In this document: positions 28,774 through 41,524 of the stretch, piece by piece
How the letters are laid out: each line of letters opens with the position of its first letter
How positions within the stretch are numbered: position 1 is the stretch's first letter
Source: Harmothoe impar
Taxonomy: Eukaryota; Annelida; Polychaeta; Phyllodocida; Polynoidae
DNA length: 64,000 nt
Assembly: GCA_947462335.1 (NCBI GenBank)
Contig: OX381705.1
Coordinates: 32,449,070 to 32,513,069, forward strand
Reading direction: 5' to 3'
The notes under the pieces: model-generated
Seen by the model: the letters and a program-made list of their open reading frames with translations, nothing else
Told to the model about the DNA's origin: nothing
The model's database searches: none
Program-made: the position numbers and the translations under genes

Positions 28774-30044
28774 CACAGCCAAAAATAATTTTCTCATTTT
28801 CAGAAAATATTTCTTGTTTTAAGTAAAATAAACTTAAAACAAGTTTGTCCGTAGGATAACAAAATTTTACTTGAAAGCATGGTTGAGTTAAATATACTTA
28901 GAGTAAGAAAAACAAACAAGAAAAACAAACAAGAAAGAAATTCTTAAATCAAGTATTTTATACTGGAATCAAGATGATATTTCCTGACATATTTCTCAAA
29001 ATAAGAAAATATTTCTTACGGAATGGACCTTTTTCTAGAAAACCCTTTTCTTAAGTAAGTTTTAATTTCTTATTTGAGTAAATATACAAGATTGATGTTC
29101 TTGCCTGGGAAAGGGGTATGATTATTTTTAATTTTAGACTTAGAGAGAACGGATTGATGCCAGAGCATCAGAAAGAGGTTCATCAGATTAAATGCAGCTT
29201 TTTGTAGCTACAATAGAAGTTTAAGCAAACAGACCTTTATTCAAAGTCATTTCACTTCATGTAATGGGACTGGTAATCCTTCCCTTTATCTAAATGCTGT
29301 TATCAAGCAAATGGTGTCTCTTATCATTTCTCCCTATAGTTATTATAATTCATTCACTGGAACAAGGGTTCTTACATCGAATTAATCCCTAACAAATTTC
29401 CCCTTTTCCCACATATTTTTACCCTCTTCTGTTTCTTTGGGACTTAATTTAAGGCAGAAATGTATACCCTCTTTGATAGGAAAGTTGTTGTATTGCATAG
29501 TGGTGGCCTCTTGTGGCACAACATGTAACTAATGTTCTTAATTTAAGAAAATAATTCTTATTTAGTAGTCTGATCCCTATGGAACCTAACTGAACTCACA
29601 TTCCACACCTATAAAATTCCCAAATAATAAAAGGAATTTGGTGAAGGCATTAAGCATGGTCATAACCACATAATAGAGTAAACTTGCATATTTTTTGCCC
29701 TAATTGACACTTTAGACACATGGTTTCAGGTTAACTCTTAACTGAGCAGATTTTCAAGACATGGCAATCTTAAATCTAGAAATAGAACTTTCTTATTTCA
29801 GGAATATAAGATATAATCTTGTTGGGTGCACAAATGACCAGTTTTAAGAAAATTCCTAAAGAAAAATAATCTTGAATACTTGTTTCTAGAAGAATACTAG
29901 AAAAATATAAGATATTTTTTATAGCTTCCCCTTTCTGAAAACAAGATAAATGTAAAAACTCAGAATGAGTTTATTCCTTGAATCAAGAACATTTAATCTT
30001 GATTCTAGTATTTTCTTGGGGTAAGAAAATTATTTTTGGCTGTG
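28774..30044. mobile_element. 1.27-kb transposon with CACAGCCAAAAATAATTTTC ends
   Basis: The left end CACAGCCAAAAATAATTTTC and the right end GAAAATTATTTTTGGCTGTG are perfect 20-bp inverted repeats. The AT-rich interior has no transposase frame and is packed with TTTCTTA/TAAGAAA and CTTGATTC motifs in both orientations. It interrupts the pentamer array. The target duplication is unclear because the flank is low complexity, so the superfamily is not assigned. Confidence 0.75.
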
Positions 30045-30475
30045 TGTAATGTGGAGCAGAACAGAGCAGAACAAGGTCTGCCTTACTCTGCCCTGCTCTA
30101 CATTACACTGCACTGCTTTACTCTGCTTTGTTCTGTCCTGCCCTGTTCTACATTACACTACTCTGCCTTGTTCTGTCCTGCTTTACTCTACATCACACTG
30201 CTCTGTGTTAACCTGCATTGGTCTACTGTGCCCTGCTTTACTATACATTGCTCTGCTCTGCTCTACTCAACTCCACATTATACTGTTCTGCCTTACTCCG
30301 CATTGAATTACTTTGACTTGCTCTGCTCTAAATTATTCTGCTCTGCCTTGATCTATTCTTTGATTTCCCTTATTGTTCTGCCTTTTCCTCAGTGACTTTA
30401 TCTACTAGTCATAGTCACCACTTTAGAGCATGAAATCATTAAATTCATAGTCTCTTGACTATATAGCCCAAATCA
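30045..30475 (+). repeat. CTGCC-type pentamer array, right part, with conserved tail
   Basis: The first ~30 bases keep the GAGCAGAAC orientation. Near 30077 the array flips to CTGCCTTACTCTGCCCTGCT-type sequence, its reverse complement, and continues to about 30390. The tail from 30395 (TTTATCTACTAGTCATAGTC...TCTTGACTATATAG) recurs at 44930-45005 after a similar array. This is therefore one interspersed repeat family. The Leu/Cys-rich frames at 30036-30395 are artefacts of the array. Confidence 0.75.
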
Positions 30476-30525
30476 GCTGTGTTAATGCTCGACTGTAGGT
30501 TAACTATATATTTATTATGACTAAC

Positions 30526-31165
30526 TTACGTTAAGCATAGACGACAAACTAGGTACTTGTATAGCCGTTTTGCTACGTTCACGCGATTATAGAAAAGTAG
30601 TCCGCAGTGACTAACATTTCCAGGTCCATTATTATCAATGCATTTAGTTGCCCACCCGGCCTCTGCAATTTCAACATTTTGTTGTTGTTCCAAAGAACAC
30701 GTACCGGTACTATTAGGTTGGCTGTCGTGCGACTGTGCATTACACATCGAGCTTAAGAGATTCTCTCTTCCCCTATACAATTTACAATGACATTCATTGT
30801 GTAGGGCATTTATAGTTATTACCGGTAGTCTAGGATCAATTATGCCGAGACAGCATCTTAGGCAACGATATTGGATTGTTTGTAAACCATGTAATAAAGC
30901 CATAGGATCAGACTCCATAACAAAGTCGCAAAACTGGGAGAATCATCTGTATATATATCAATAATGCGAGGTCCTTGTCCATGTACTTTTGAGATGTAGA
31001 AGATTTAGTATTACCAGTAGCAGTTACATGCACACAATATGGTTCAAAACATAGGTGCTTATCGATCAATACCTCAAGGTAGTTACACTTAGTTACATGT
31101 AATAATGAATAGTAGGGGGCCGGAAACAGAACCCTGGGGTACACCACATGCATTGGCCACATTCA
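30526..31165 (-). pseudogene. Truncated LINE reverse transcriptase remnant
   Basis: Read on the minus strand from about 31165, NACGVPQGSVSGPLLFII is the conserved GVPQGS block of non-LTR reverse transcriptases. It then jumps to NYLEVLIDKHLCFEP, the typical post-catalytic 'YLGVxLD' block. The YxDD catalytic segment between them is missing, so there is an internal deletion. The next frame continues with LLHGLQTIQYRCLRCCLG, the usual 'LQxxQNRxLR' thumb region of Jockey/CR1-like LINEs. There are frame changes and stops. Nothing of the endonuclease is visible. The fragment is dead. Confidence 0.75.
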
Positions 31166-31429
31166 AAAGGGACTCTTGGCTGCCTCAAGAATGATTCCCT
31201 TTTCTGACTCTGTTACCGGAATTATATGACCTGGCTATACCTTAAGGGAGTTTAATGACTCCCTTATGTATCTAAGGGGGTCTCCAATAGGAGATTCAGA
31301 AAGGGGAGTCATTCTAGAGGCAGCCCGGTAGGACTCCATTTTGACGTGGTTTCTTTTCTCTGTGCACCCCTAGAAAGTACTAGAATGCTATCCACCCAAA
31401 GTGTACCCCTAGCAGTTCCACCAAACCAA

Positions 31430-31550
31430 CCCAGCTAATAGAAATGCGTTATTTTACGCCAAAGTAACTTTTTGAACGTTATAAAACATTTTTGCCACAA
31501 TAAGGTTCCATAGAGAAACGTTACATAACGTTGTATAACGTGTTTTATTC
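31430..31550 (+). repeat. Interspersed ACGTTATTTTACG repeat, copy 1
   Basis: CCCAGCTAAT...GCGTTATTTTACG and the later ACGTTGTATAACG motifs recur in the same order at 39570-39705. The repeat is rich in AACGTT palindromes and non-coding. The boundaries are approximate. Confidence 0.6.
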
Positions 31551-31797
31551 ACTGGGAAGTCCATGGCCTTTTTCCAAAGCATGTCCCACCCCTCAGAGTT
31601 CCACCCACCGCACTCCCAGCCATTGGAACTCCACCTATCCAGATTACACCCATTCAGCCCACTGTGCAATGTCCATCCCTTGGAGCTCCATCGAACCAGG
31701 TCCAATCACTTCGGCCTTGCCCATGGTGTTCCACCCAACCAGATCCCAGTCGTTATCAACCCATCCATCCATCCAAGATCCCAACCTCTGAGGTATC

Positions 31798-31905
31798 TGG
31801 AAGGCATGAAGGGTGGAAGAATAAAGTATGGAACACTATGCATGGAGGGTGGAACTTCTAGAAGGCATGATGGGTGGAACCTCTAGAAGGCATGACGGGT
31901 GGAAC
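31798..31905 (+). repeat. Short minisatellite, ~25-bp unit
   Basis: Units of the form CTAGAAGGCATGAYGGGTGGAAC occur at least three times, the last two almost exact. The preceding 31560-31790 is CCA/CCAC-rich with related GTTCCACCC words, which suggests an older inverted array. The frames here are repeat artefacts. Confidence 0.6.
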
Positions 31906-31909
31906 GTTT

Positions 31910-32485
31910 GGGTCTGGTTGGCCTGTGGCGTGCATGATCGTCATTGCATATTACAAGTCTTCATCGCCTTTTCTATTTCTTGGGATTGGGTATTTATCAA
32001 TACACGTATGTGTGATGGGACTAGGGGGACTTGACAGAGGTATATAAAAATCGAATAAAGCTTGATTTCTTACATTTGGTAATGGATCTCTCTCAACATC
32101 GTTGGCCAAAGTTTACAGTGTATCGTTCTTCAATAACAGTGTTAGTGTATTTTCGCATCAGCCCGCAAAGTAAAAAATGGAAGCCTTTCCATCATAGTTG
32201 GATAGATTCTTCCATATCCCACATTAAATAAAGTTTTCTACTTCTCAGACACAGCAGATGTAGCTGTCCCCTATTTACTACTTTAAGTACGGGTGTCAGA
32301 TGAGAGGTTCCGCCTGGGGTGAGCGTGAGTAACCTAACCAACAAAGTACAACGTGTGGAAACACCCTCATGTTTCCAGTCGGTCAAGAAGAAGATGCCTT
32401 GCTGCTAGATATGATGCAATGAGACAGCAAGCATCCGAAACACGCTAGAAATGTGTGTTGGCTCTTGTGCGGGTAACTAGCGATA
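31910..32485. other. Gene-free spacer
   Basis: Two small opposed frames (32031-32231 and 32192-32386) have no features. I see no repeat or regulatory cluster. Confidence 0.5.
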
Positions 32486-32489
32486 TGTT

Positions 32490-32740
32490 CTATTTGTAAA
32501 CGGCGGCGCGTCAGCCTGTTGGGCGTTATGGGAACTGACGTGGATTGGCCGTTGAGCGTCTGTCAAGGAGAAGCATAGAGCAGCTCCATGAGCAGCTCCT
32601 CCCCCCGCCCCTGACTTCCGGTATGCACCTGCACATATCTTCACTTCCAACTGGGCCCAGGTGTGACCTCCATGCCCGACCCCGCCTTCGCCGCATGCCA
32701 AAGGTAGCTGATAACTACTCACCATTGTAAAATACAAACA
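32490..32740. promoter_or_regulatory. GC-rich promoter-like patch with minus-strand ATG-donor
   Basis: GGCGGCGCGTCAG, an inverted CCAAT box in TGACGTGGATTGGCCG, and the ETS site TGACTTCCGG cluster in 32500-32622. On the minus strand ACAATG|GTGAGT (32727-32717) would put a start codon at an exon end with a strong donor. Whether these belong to one gene is unknown; no following exon was found. Confidence 0.35.
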
Positions 32741-32744
32741 AGAA

Positions 32745-35540
32745 AAAGATAGCAGCCGGAAAGTGGGTCGACTAACACTGATTTACATGTATATGTTTAT
32801 ACGAATGTATCACTTGCCGATGTTGCGCCAAATATTAAAGGTGAAGTTCCACAGGCCGACTTGACAATTGATGGTTACAAGATTTTAGAATAGACAGATA
32901 TTGTCGACACTGGTATAGAATAATTAAGTGATAGCTTCTAGAAATAGTCAAAAGTTCACATATATTTACATTAACAAATTAAGCAGAGATTGACGTCAAT
33001 TTGGAACCTCTAAACATGAATATAAAATGGTGCAAATGTCCTTGACTTTAGAGGAATTTGGGGTCATATCAATAAACAGTGTTACATGTCTACACTCACT
33101 GGATGAAGATAGGAAGGAGGCATCCAAACTGTAACTATTTCGAAAAAAAATGGGGAGGGGGGGGGGATCGTCTTTTTTCCCCATACGAGGTACTTGGTAA
33201 ATTGTGTTACGGAGATTGCTCCCCTCACAGTTAGATAGTGAGAAAGCACTCATGTAGTGGTGGGTGGCGGCGCAGTGGGCCTGCTGGGGGAGGAATCTAC
33301 CCCCTGGGCAGTATGGTATGGGCGGCATACCTGCCTGCCATCTCTCCCTCAGCGGCCGCCGTAAGATACTCCAGGTCTCAGGGAGGTCCCTATGAGGCTG
33401 CTGCAACAGGTGGTTCTCTGAATGTGTGCAATATGGGCCCCAAGCAATGGGGCTCTAATATTATTGATGACATCAGGCTATATTCTTGTCCTTTAAAACT
33501 AACACGCATGTATTACTGAACTGCACATACTCACTGCATCATTTAACACTGAGATGGAATATATTTGGGGAAGAATCATACGTTTCAGTATAAATCTCAA
33601 GTGGTTCCTGTGACTTTTGGTTAACGCAGGAAATTCCAACGAGGCAATAAAAACATCAAAACTCAATGCAAGGAATGTCCACTTAAGCGATAAAACGTTG
33701 TTAGTAATCATGCCATTTTATGCAGGTCTCCTTCATTCAACAAGCGCCATTCCTTAAAGTCGCTCCACGTTTGATAATGTCCATTTACAAGAAAGAAAAT
33801 TAGATTTTTTTTCACACTCACCCTTTAGGTAATCGAAGCATAACGTAACGCACAAATATATGACTAAACCTTATCGATATACATGTATGTAGACACTTCA
33901 ATGAAACAATTACATCCATGATTCTATTAGCGTAATGATTATGAGCCATGCTCGAACCTGGCATAAAGAAGGGTCGATCAAAAGACACTGTATTTCTCCG
34001 CTTAGAAAAACCTCCCCCTTTGGCAATGATATATACATTCTCGTCTATCTAAACTTTTAAAAGCGTTTAAAAGTACCAAAACTATCAGTGCCTTCAATTA
34101 GGTTAAAAGACTGGTTTATCGGGGACAAGTGCGTGGGAATCGTGATGGTAGTGAGTCTATTCTGAGGAGACAGATGGGAGACTGACAAATAGACACCACT
34201 GTTGTGACATGTGCCTAGGGGATAAACAGCCCTGAATCACACAGCCGTCTGGCCGGATTAGCAGAGTCTTTCCAGAAGGTCTCCCAAAAATCTGCGTTTC
34301 AAAACACATTTTCCAACATGCCAAAATAAACTTGTAATTTTTTATCTAACTGTTGCAATTTTAAGGGTCCCTATTAAAAGATCTGTCGACGAGTACCCTT
34401 TTCCCAATACTTTGGCTTTGTGATTTGTCACGTTACTAAATGTCTGGAACGGGTGATCTACCTGTAAACCATGCACTACTAGTAGATGGTTATATGTTCA
34501 CAGCTGAGGGTAAATGTGTCCATCCGTGGCATGTTGCTGACGCCAGTATGATCCGTCGCCTGTTGACAACATGATACGTCCTCAGGAATTTTGGATTGCG
34601 AGGTGAATGCTTTAGCACATGGTCTATTGGGCTATGTCTAAAAGAACACATTGTTTCGCTGTAGACATAATTCTAAAGTGCGACGCTTTTGTAATGCTAT
34701 TCAGTTTATTGTTTTACTCTCGGAACAAAATCATATTTATATGAGTACTGGTTAAATTTTCTTCAAAGTTCCCAATCCATGTTTAGTTTAAGTCAATTGA
34801 GGTAGAACATATCTGATTATGAATGGGTATCGGATCGCACAATGATATAATTGCCTTTGGATACTTAGCTGAGATTGGTATGTCCGAGATAGGGTTAAGA
34901 ACCCTGAGATTGTTCAGGATTAGCGACATCACATCACACAAAGCAAGTGAGGACAACTGGGGCAGGTCAGCATCTAGAACGTAGGAATGCTAGACAGCGG
35001 CAGATCACCCAAAGTGGTGGCTTTCACAAAGGGAGGATTTAGTGGTTGAAAACGATTAAAACTTCGTTTGATAAAATCCTGCTAGAATGGTACTCCGTGA
35101 TGTTGTCTTGAATTGCATTCATTTTATTGATGTAAAGTCAGTCCAGAATGGTTGCACGAATTATATGCATGAAAGCACATTTTGCTTGTATGCATAATAT
35201 ATACTCATGCTAAGCCGAGCATTTTGCAAGAAACAAACAGCTTTACATAGTGAGATTCTGTCGTATTACAGGGCTTACATGTATTCTTCATTGGAAACGC
35301 TTCATCCAGTTTCTTGCACCAACCTACAGATATGATATACATACAACTAGAGGAATCAAGTCAGGATTAAATTCAATTTGTAAATGACCTTTAGAGGATA
35401 AGGTATCGAGTGAGTAACCTAGGCACATTGACACTTACCCACATTCCTCTGAGTCGGGGATTCAATAACAAGTACTTAAACCACGGTGGTGGCTTAGAAC
35501 AATAGAGTTCGCACCTTGGTTATATTGCATACCCTGGTTT
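32745..35540. other. Gene-free spacer
   Basis: Frames at 32996-33711 on both strands are opposed and without domains. A GC patch at 33240-33380 contains a NotI-type GCGGCCGC. The rest is AT-rich with nothing supportable. Confidence 0.5.
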
Positions 35541-35545
35541 AAAAC

Positions 35546-35681
35546 AGATAGACAATGGTTATGAAAAGGTATGTAGATTAACCACAGCTTGCTGGTAGGG
35601 CGACTTGGGCTTCGCCCTCGTCTGGCCCCCACCAGCAAGCTGTGATTAATTCTACATACCTTTTAATAACCATCGTCTATC
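35546..35681. repeat. Long-arm foldback hairpin
   Basis: The arms 35546-35594 and 35631-35681 pair through GACAATGGTTATGAAAAGG, TATGTAGATTAA and CAGCTTGCTGG with few mismatches. The ~36-base GC-richer loop contains GGGCGACTTGGGCTTCGCCC, itself a small hairpin. It is a foldback element or a potential structured RNA. Confidence 0.75.
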
Positions 35682-35689
35682 TATTACAT

Positions 35690-37585
35690 ACCTACCCTTC
35701 ATTACGACATCTGACTCTATTACATATTCCTTGAAGGGTACAAGATTATATAATCCTGTCTGTTGGCTGGTTAACAAACGTAAACTATTTGCCAAAACCT
35801 TTGAATCAAGTTCATGCAATTATCAAACAAAACAGACTCTAAACAACCAGCGACGATCACATTTGATATTAACCTCTAGTGGTGAACTAGCGTCGGTTGT
35901 ATGAAAAACCACTATATTTATAACCCTGACAATGACACCCCTGGACGATAGAGGATTTTAGCGAGGCCTTTAAAGAAAATGGAAAGTGTGTGACATAAAC
36001 TTATCTATGACAACCCTTTACATTCCAATGCAGAATAAATACTGAATTTAAAATGGTCAGTTTGGGGTGCGGCCCTGAAAGCCTATCATACTTCAGATAA
36101 GGAGGTATGATTTAGGGCACCACCATGCAATAGTGCACCTCACATTCCTGAGTCTATTCAAGCTAATTGGTGAATACTACAAAAATAACTGTCTAAGTAC
36201 GTATGGACGTTTTTACATCTGGCAATTACAACTACTGTGTACTAGTATCTAAATACATAGGTCCAGACTATAATAATGAAGAATATTGTTTATTAATCTT
36301 AAATCGGAACTGTGCAGATCATGAGAGATGTGAGAGAACTGCAGAGCAGACTACCACAGCCAATTGAAAATAGATAAATACAAATTCAACAGTAATCTAT
36401 TTAAAAGCAATATAGCAATGTTGATTCTAAATAAGTTGCATCTGACAAGCAATTTGATGCCTGAAGAGTCTGGCGTTTATACAGCACCCAGCCAGCTGTT
36501 TCCAGGGCTGATCCCAGGTCCTTAGGAATAGTGAGGGTATTTAGAGACCCGCCGGCTCTGCCGTCATTCGTGGATAAGACACATACCTATGTGACAGGTT
36601 TAGAACGTGGATCCCCCATACACAAGGTACGAGGAATGGTCGGCATGCCACAAGCCGTATAATTGCTATTGACTCTGATCCGATTGGGATGTACAACAAC
36701 ACCACTGATCTCTACACAAGATAATATCACTCAGTGTAATTGATTGGTCTTTTGGGGGTGAAAGTACTGAATTTTTGTTAAAGTTTGTCAATTTGAAGTG
36801 CTGCACAACTCTTTTTGGCCAGGATGGGTGACGATAAGACAAAAGAAAGATATTTGTCTGCAACTGGCCTCTCTGACATTAAAAAAGTACACGTTATTTC
36901 CACATTCTCAACAGACACAAAAAGAAAGCATATCAGTACAATAGCCTATATTCACCAATGGTTGCTACTTCAAATCATACCTGCGATTAATGATATCAAA
37001 CCAGTTTCACTTTCAGGACAAACAACCATTCTTCTTTGACATACCTTTATGCAGCGAAAATACCGAAATCTCTTACATCATCGTAGGTTAAAGGAAAGAT
37101 ATTTTTGGCTGTTTGTCTATCGTTTTAATGATGTCTTGGTATGCTGCGAGTCATTGGCCGGCAGGGCTGTGGTTTATATGACAGCTGGGCAGGGCTGCGA
37201 TGAGGGAGGTACGATGGAGAGCGTTGAAATACAGGTATTGGTAGACATGTGTTAATGGGACACTCCTAGGATGAACTAAATTCCACATACCTAGAGCTCT
37301 GATGGTATAGTTAGATAGCCTGAAGTCCGGCAATTCAGACGATGGTACAGGGAAGAGGTCTCCACCATAGCGTGTTCTTGTGCTACGTCTCTGTTATGAG
37401 AAACAGAGTTATGGATATCCCATAGCAAACAGAAATCAGTTTTTTTTACATTAACAAGTATCAATTGATGAAGGATCAATTTAGTTGAGGAACAAAATCT
37501 ATAGAATTAGCATTGCCCTTTTTTGCCCCTATATAAAAGCCTGCATTGTAAGATTGATATTCTCACTGGTTGTGTAGACCTGTGG
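35690..37585. other. Gene-free spacer
   Basis: The frames at 36666-37479 are short, on both strands and without domains. I see nothing to annotate. Confidence 0.5.
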
Positions 37586-37589
37586 TCTG

Positions 37590-37805
37590 GTGCACAGCAA
37601 ATAACGATATCTTCAAAATATAACGATTATAAAACTGAAGATGAGCATGCTATCTTTAAAACCAATCGTTATAAAAACATTAAATAAGAAAGCTATAGCT
37701 ATTTAGTGAGAAAGACACTTGTAACGATCATCAGATTGTGATCGTCATCATATAGCATTTCTAAGGTCTTAAGGCTAACGAAATCGTTATTTATAGCTGT
37801 GCAAA
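37590..37805. repeat. Degraded foldback with ATAACGAT motifs
   Basis: Outer segments GCACAGCAAATAACGAT (left) and ATCGTTATTTATAGCTGTGC (right) are inverted. Inner ATAACGATTATAAAACTGAAG pairs loosely with CTTTAAAACCAATCGTTAT. It is probably a decayed MITE. Confidence 0.4.
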
Positions 37806-37809
37806 TCCC

Positions 37810-39565
37810 CACTGTAGGGGCGAGCCAGTTCTGTGTGAATCCTTTGTGAAACACCTTCCAGGCCAACATGAAATACCAACATCCACTTGTGGAAAAGATA
37901 CATGGCATTCTCTTCACAAGTCCGGGCCATGGTCTGTCCACTCCACTAGCATTTGGGCTAGTGAGGCTGTTGATATTGGAAGACCAGAGTGTGTGGTTCA
38001 AGAAAGGGTTGGTCAAGGAAGAAGCCAAAAGTTCAGTTCTAATCATGATGAATGCAAGATGTTTATATAGGGAAATATTATAATGTGAAAGTCTTTCACT
38101 TATTTTCTGAATATTGCATAATTACATATGCACAGGGCATGTAGGGGTAGGGACAAGGTTTGAAACCATGCTCAGTGTACATGAGAACATGGAAAATATA
38201 TCTTTATCTATGGCTTATCCTACAGTAGTACAGGACCTGCACATAATTGAGATATACGAATTTTAATTTTAATTCCCTCTCTTAAAAACTGCTGTTGGTT
38301 ATGCTGTTGATATTGGAATTGAGAAGAGTACCGTAAACAGGATTTGGTGATTCTGGTGATGTGTCCCAGTTAGTCCCGAATCTTACCATTTCGCCACGAA
38401 ATCGATTTAAGGAAAAAGCAACTAACATGCCTAGACAAACACAATTTAAATGCATTTATATGTAGTATGTTTTTTTTGTCTTATTTAAGAGAGTGACAAA
38501 TAGTTAATCTTTAATGGTGGAACTATGGGGTCTACAAATACTGACATGGGGGATTTTTAGTTCTTGTTTTGGGATAGTGAAAGATTATTATGCTGAGAAA
38601 TGTGTTCGAGTACTTCTTGTATGGAGAATACAGTTGTCTTCGTAGAATTACTCCATATTTGTTGCAAACATAGTAATATTATGGTCGTTTTCTATGGCAA
38701 ATTAGCACATGATATTGCCCTTTCTGGTAGCCATGGTTTTCTACCATGAACTCAAAACTGGAAAGAGACCTTAAAAGTTCCTAGAACCAACTCTATGAAA
38801 TATTCGCACTTATAAAGCATAATTCTTTATGAAATCTTAATTTCCCTTTCCTTGTTAGTGGTTATTAGGGGATACAGTGCATTTAGACCCGGGTCACATT
38901 TTCTATGTAAGCTTGCTTTTCCTTCGTTCTTGTACTTTGGTTGTGTAAAGATGACAACCAGTTCTACACTCTGTCTTCAGGGTAGAAATCCTTGTGAACC
39001 CTTCTATCAAGTCTAGATTAATGTAAACAGCAGTATACATATATATACAGGCTTACCATGCTTGAATAAAAATAAATCCAGGTGCCCGTGTGGTGAATCT
39101 ACCCTATACACAATATACCCTGCATACCACATAGACACCTGTCCAGATGAAAACCTTACCTTTGTCTATCCTGATGCGGGGGTGTTAGATATACTAAAGT
39201 AACATACGCCAACCTTAGGTTTCGTCATTCAATGTCAACATATTTTGCGTGGTAGTAGCAAGGATAGAAAACAATCACCATTCATTGTAGTGAGGCGGTT
39301 GAGTTTGGTACATGCGCGGATCGAGGGATCTGAAAAATCGTCTCAAAATAAACCAGGAAGCTAGATGTTTAGAATGACCATACTTCGTCCGTTATCCTGT
39401 TCCTCATTTAGAAATTTAACGATTTTGATTTTAACCCCCATATCGGTCTATTCATCCATGCAGAAAAGATAATGGGTATTTGACACCTGTATTATTTACC
39501 CTATGACATATTAAAGTCTAAACGTCCATGGTCCTTTGGAGAATGAGCTGCCATGATTACAACAG
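37810..39565. other. Gene-free spacer
   Basis: Overlapping frames at 37699-38083 on both strands cover the same ~350 bases and show no domain. The rest is AT-rich with no recognisable element. Confidence 0.5.
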
Positions 39566-39569
39566 GGAT

Positions 39570-39705
39570 ACCCAGCTAACAAAAATACGTTATTTTACGT
39601 CAAAATAACGTTTAAAACTGCACGTAACGTCATGCCATTATTAGGAGCCTTATACAAACGTTATATAACGTTTTAAAATGTTGTATAACGTTTTTTATTT
39701 ATTTG
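39570..39705 (+). repeat. Interspersed ACGTTATTTTACG repeat, copy 2
   Basis: It begins ACCCAGCTAACAAAAATACG, then GTTATTTTACGTCAAAATAACG, and has AACGTTATATAACG-type palindromes and ATGTTGTATAACG near the end. This is the same order as at 31430-31550. Confidence 0.6.
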
Positions 39706-41235
39706 GTAAGCCTCATGTACACCACAGTCTCTGCCGTCACCTAGATATTTTACTACACTGCTCTCTTAGCTTACATGTCTACAAGAATACAAGTACATGT
39801 ATATTGGCAGTTTCAAAATATTGGATGAATGTCGCAGCTCTAATAAATGCAACACACACACATCAAATCCCAATGAAAATAATTAAATCACTCTCAAGTA
39901 AACATTTCTTTATATGGATATGACGAACAAAAATATACACTTTTCACATATCTGATGAAAATAACTTGTCCTGATTCATTTAGCTTTTTTTTAAATCTAA
40001 AAAGGCATATAGTATTTTTGATATGCACAGTTCACACACACACCTGTGATATAGATATCAATTAACACTTCCTTGATCGTATGCGCATTTCTAAATTCCA
40101 ACTCTAGAGAAAATTGACACGATGCTACCCAGATGTAATCGAGTTTTAAGGTAAACACCATTAAAAAAAAGAAGTTATTGTTAATGAAAATATTGGTTTC
40201 CATGGTTACCACACACACAACCTTGTAAAACTTGGATGTGATAACAACATAGAGTTTGTTTCATCTCGATTGATGAAGGGAGTCTTGAAAAATTATAGTT
40301 TAGAATTTGATTAATTAAACCCTCATTTTTTAAATCATGGAAACTGTTGTATTCCATATTATATTTCCCTCGGGATAGATATGTAAAACAATGGTAGTTA
40401 GGCCGTTTTAGTCAACAAGTCTAGATCAAACGATTGATATTTCACTTCTATCTAGAATATTTACGTGATTATTACAGTTCTGGAAAGCTAATAAGCCAAT
40501 TTGATTAATATAACACCACCATTTCATATTTGAACTGCAATTTACCAGAAAACAGATCTACACTATATCCAGTCAAAAGGCTAGGTATCAGGAATATGAT
40601 CTAAGACAGTTAGCTGGTTAAGTCAATTAGAGAGGGCAACTCTTGGCATCTTCTTTTTTATACAATCATCGCTCGGCCACACCAGCATGTTACAAGCCAT
40701 GGCATTCCGTTATCAGCACATAAAACGGGGGATCCTTCTCCGAATTAAAAGAAAGTTACCGCTTTACACCACTGGAGACAAAGCGGAACAAGACTTAAAG
40801 GTTAATCCAAAGCCCACGCCGTGGTTATGATATGGCTACCATGTCTTGTGTGGTTTAAGTGGTTCCTGGAATGGCGTCATGCCTGGCTGGCACAGGCCAT
40901 GGCCTTACAAGCTGGCGACTCGTGTCCAGGTTTGGAGTTGTGTCTCCAGCCGGTGCCTGGACGGGGGATCCCCGGGAGGGACACCAAGCGTATCATCTAG
41001 GCACTAAATGAAGAGGAATGTATCTATGCACGCGGGTCTATGTATACATAGGGAGACAAGGTGGGGATGGGCAGGGAACGTTTTACATGTGTATCAACTT
41101 TTCAAATAGAGGAAACCAAGACTTTTATTTATAATATTGCCATTAAAACACGTTTGTATCATTCGTGTGTTGGTACTCAAGGAGTATAACAAGAGATCGA
41201 TTGTGTTTGAATTTAGAGATTATTCACAGAAAATA
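39706..41235. other. Gene-free spacer
   Basis: No exon or repeat is supportable. A GC-richer patch at 40860-41000 carries CCAGCCGG/GGATCC words but no open frame of note. Confidence 0.5.
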
Positions 41236-41239
41236 TTGA

Positions 41240-41520
41240 TAAAACTATTGATAAAAGCTTTGATAAAAATACTGATAAATACATTAGGGTTATTTGCGTT
41301 TATTCTCATTAGGTATGACCTTATGTGGCACACGTGCATTAAAAGAACCTTTACTAAACAGCGTTTTCCCAACATTGACAAAAACTACCGATTAAAGCTT
41401 TAATGAAAATACTGATAAAACATTAAAGTAATTTCCATCTATTCTCAGTAGGTATGACCTTATGTGGCACACGTGCATTAAAATAACCTTTAACAAAATT
41501 ATTATCCTTTTCCCAACGAA
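41240..41520 (+). repeat. Tandem duplication, period ~140 bp
   Basis: AAAGCTTT, AAAATACTGATAAA and GGTATGACCTTATGTGGCAC recur in order, starting at 41254 and 41394. The unit includes ACACGTGCATTAAAA, which contains a CACGTG E-box in each copy. The frame at 41137-41403 crosses the first copy and is not a gene. Confidence 0.75.
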
Positions 41521-41524
41521 ATAA

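Noticed and set aside
30036..30395. Leu/Cys-rich plus-strand frames of 119 and 85 codons
   Set aside because: They are translations of the degenerate CTGCC pentamer array in two frames.
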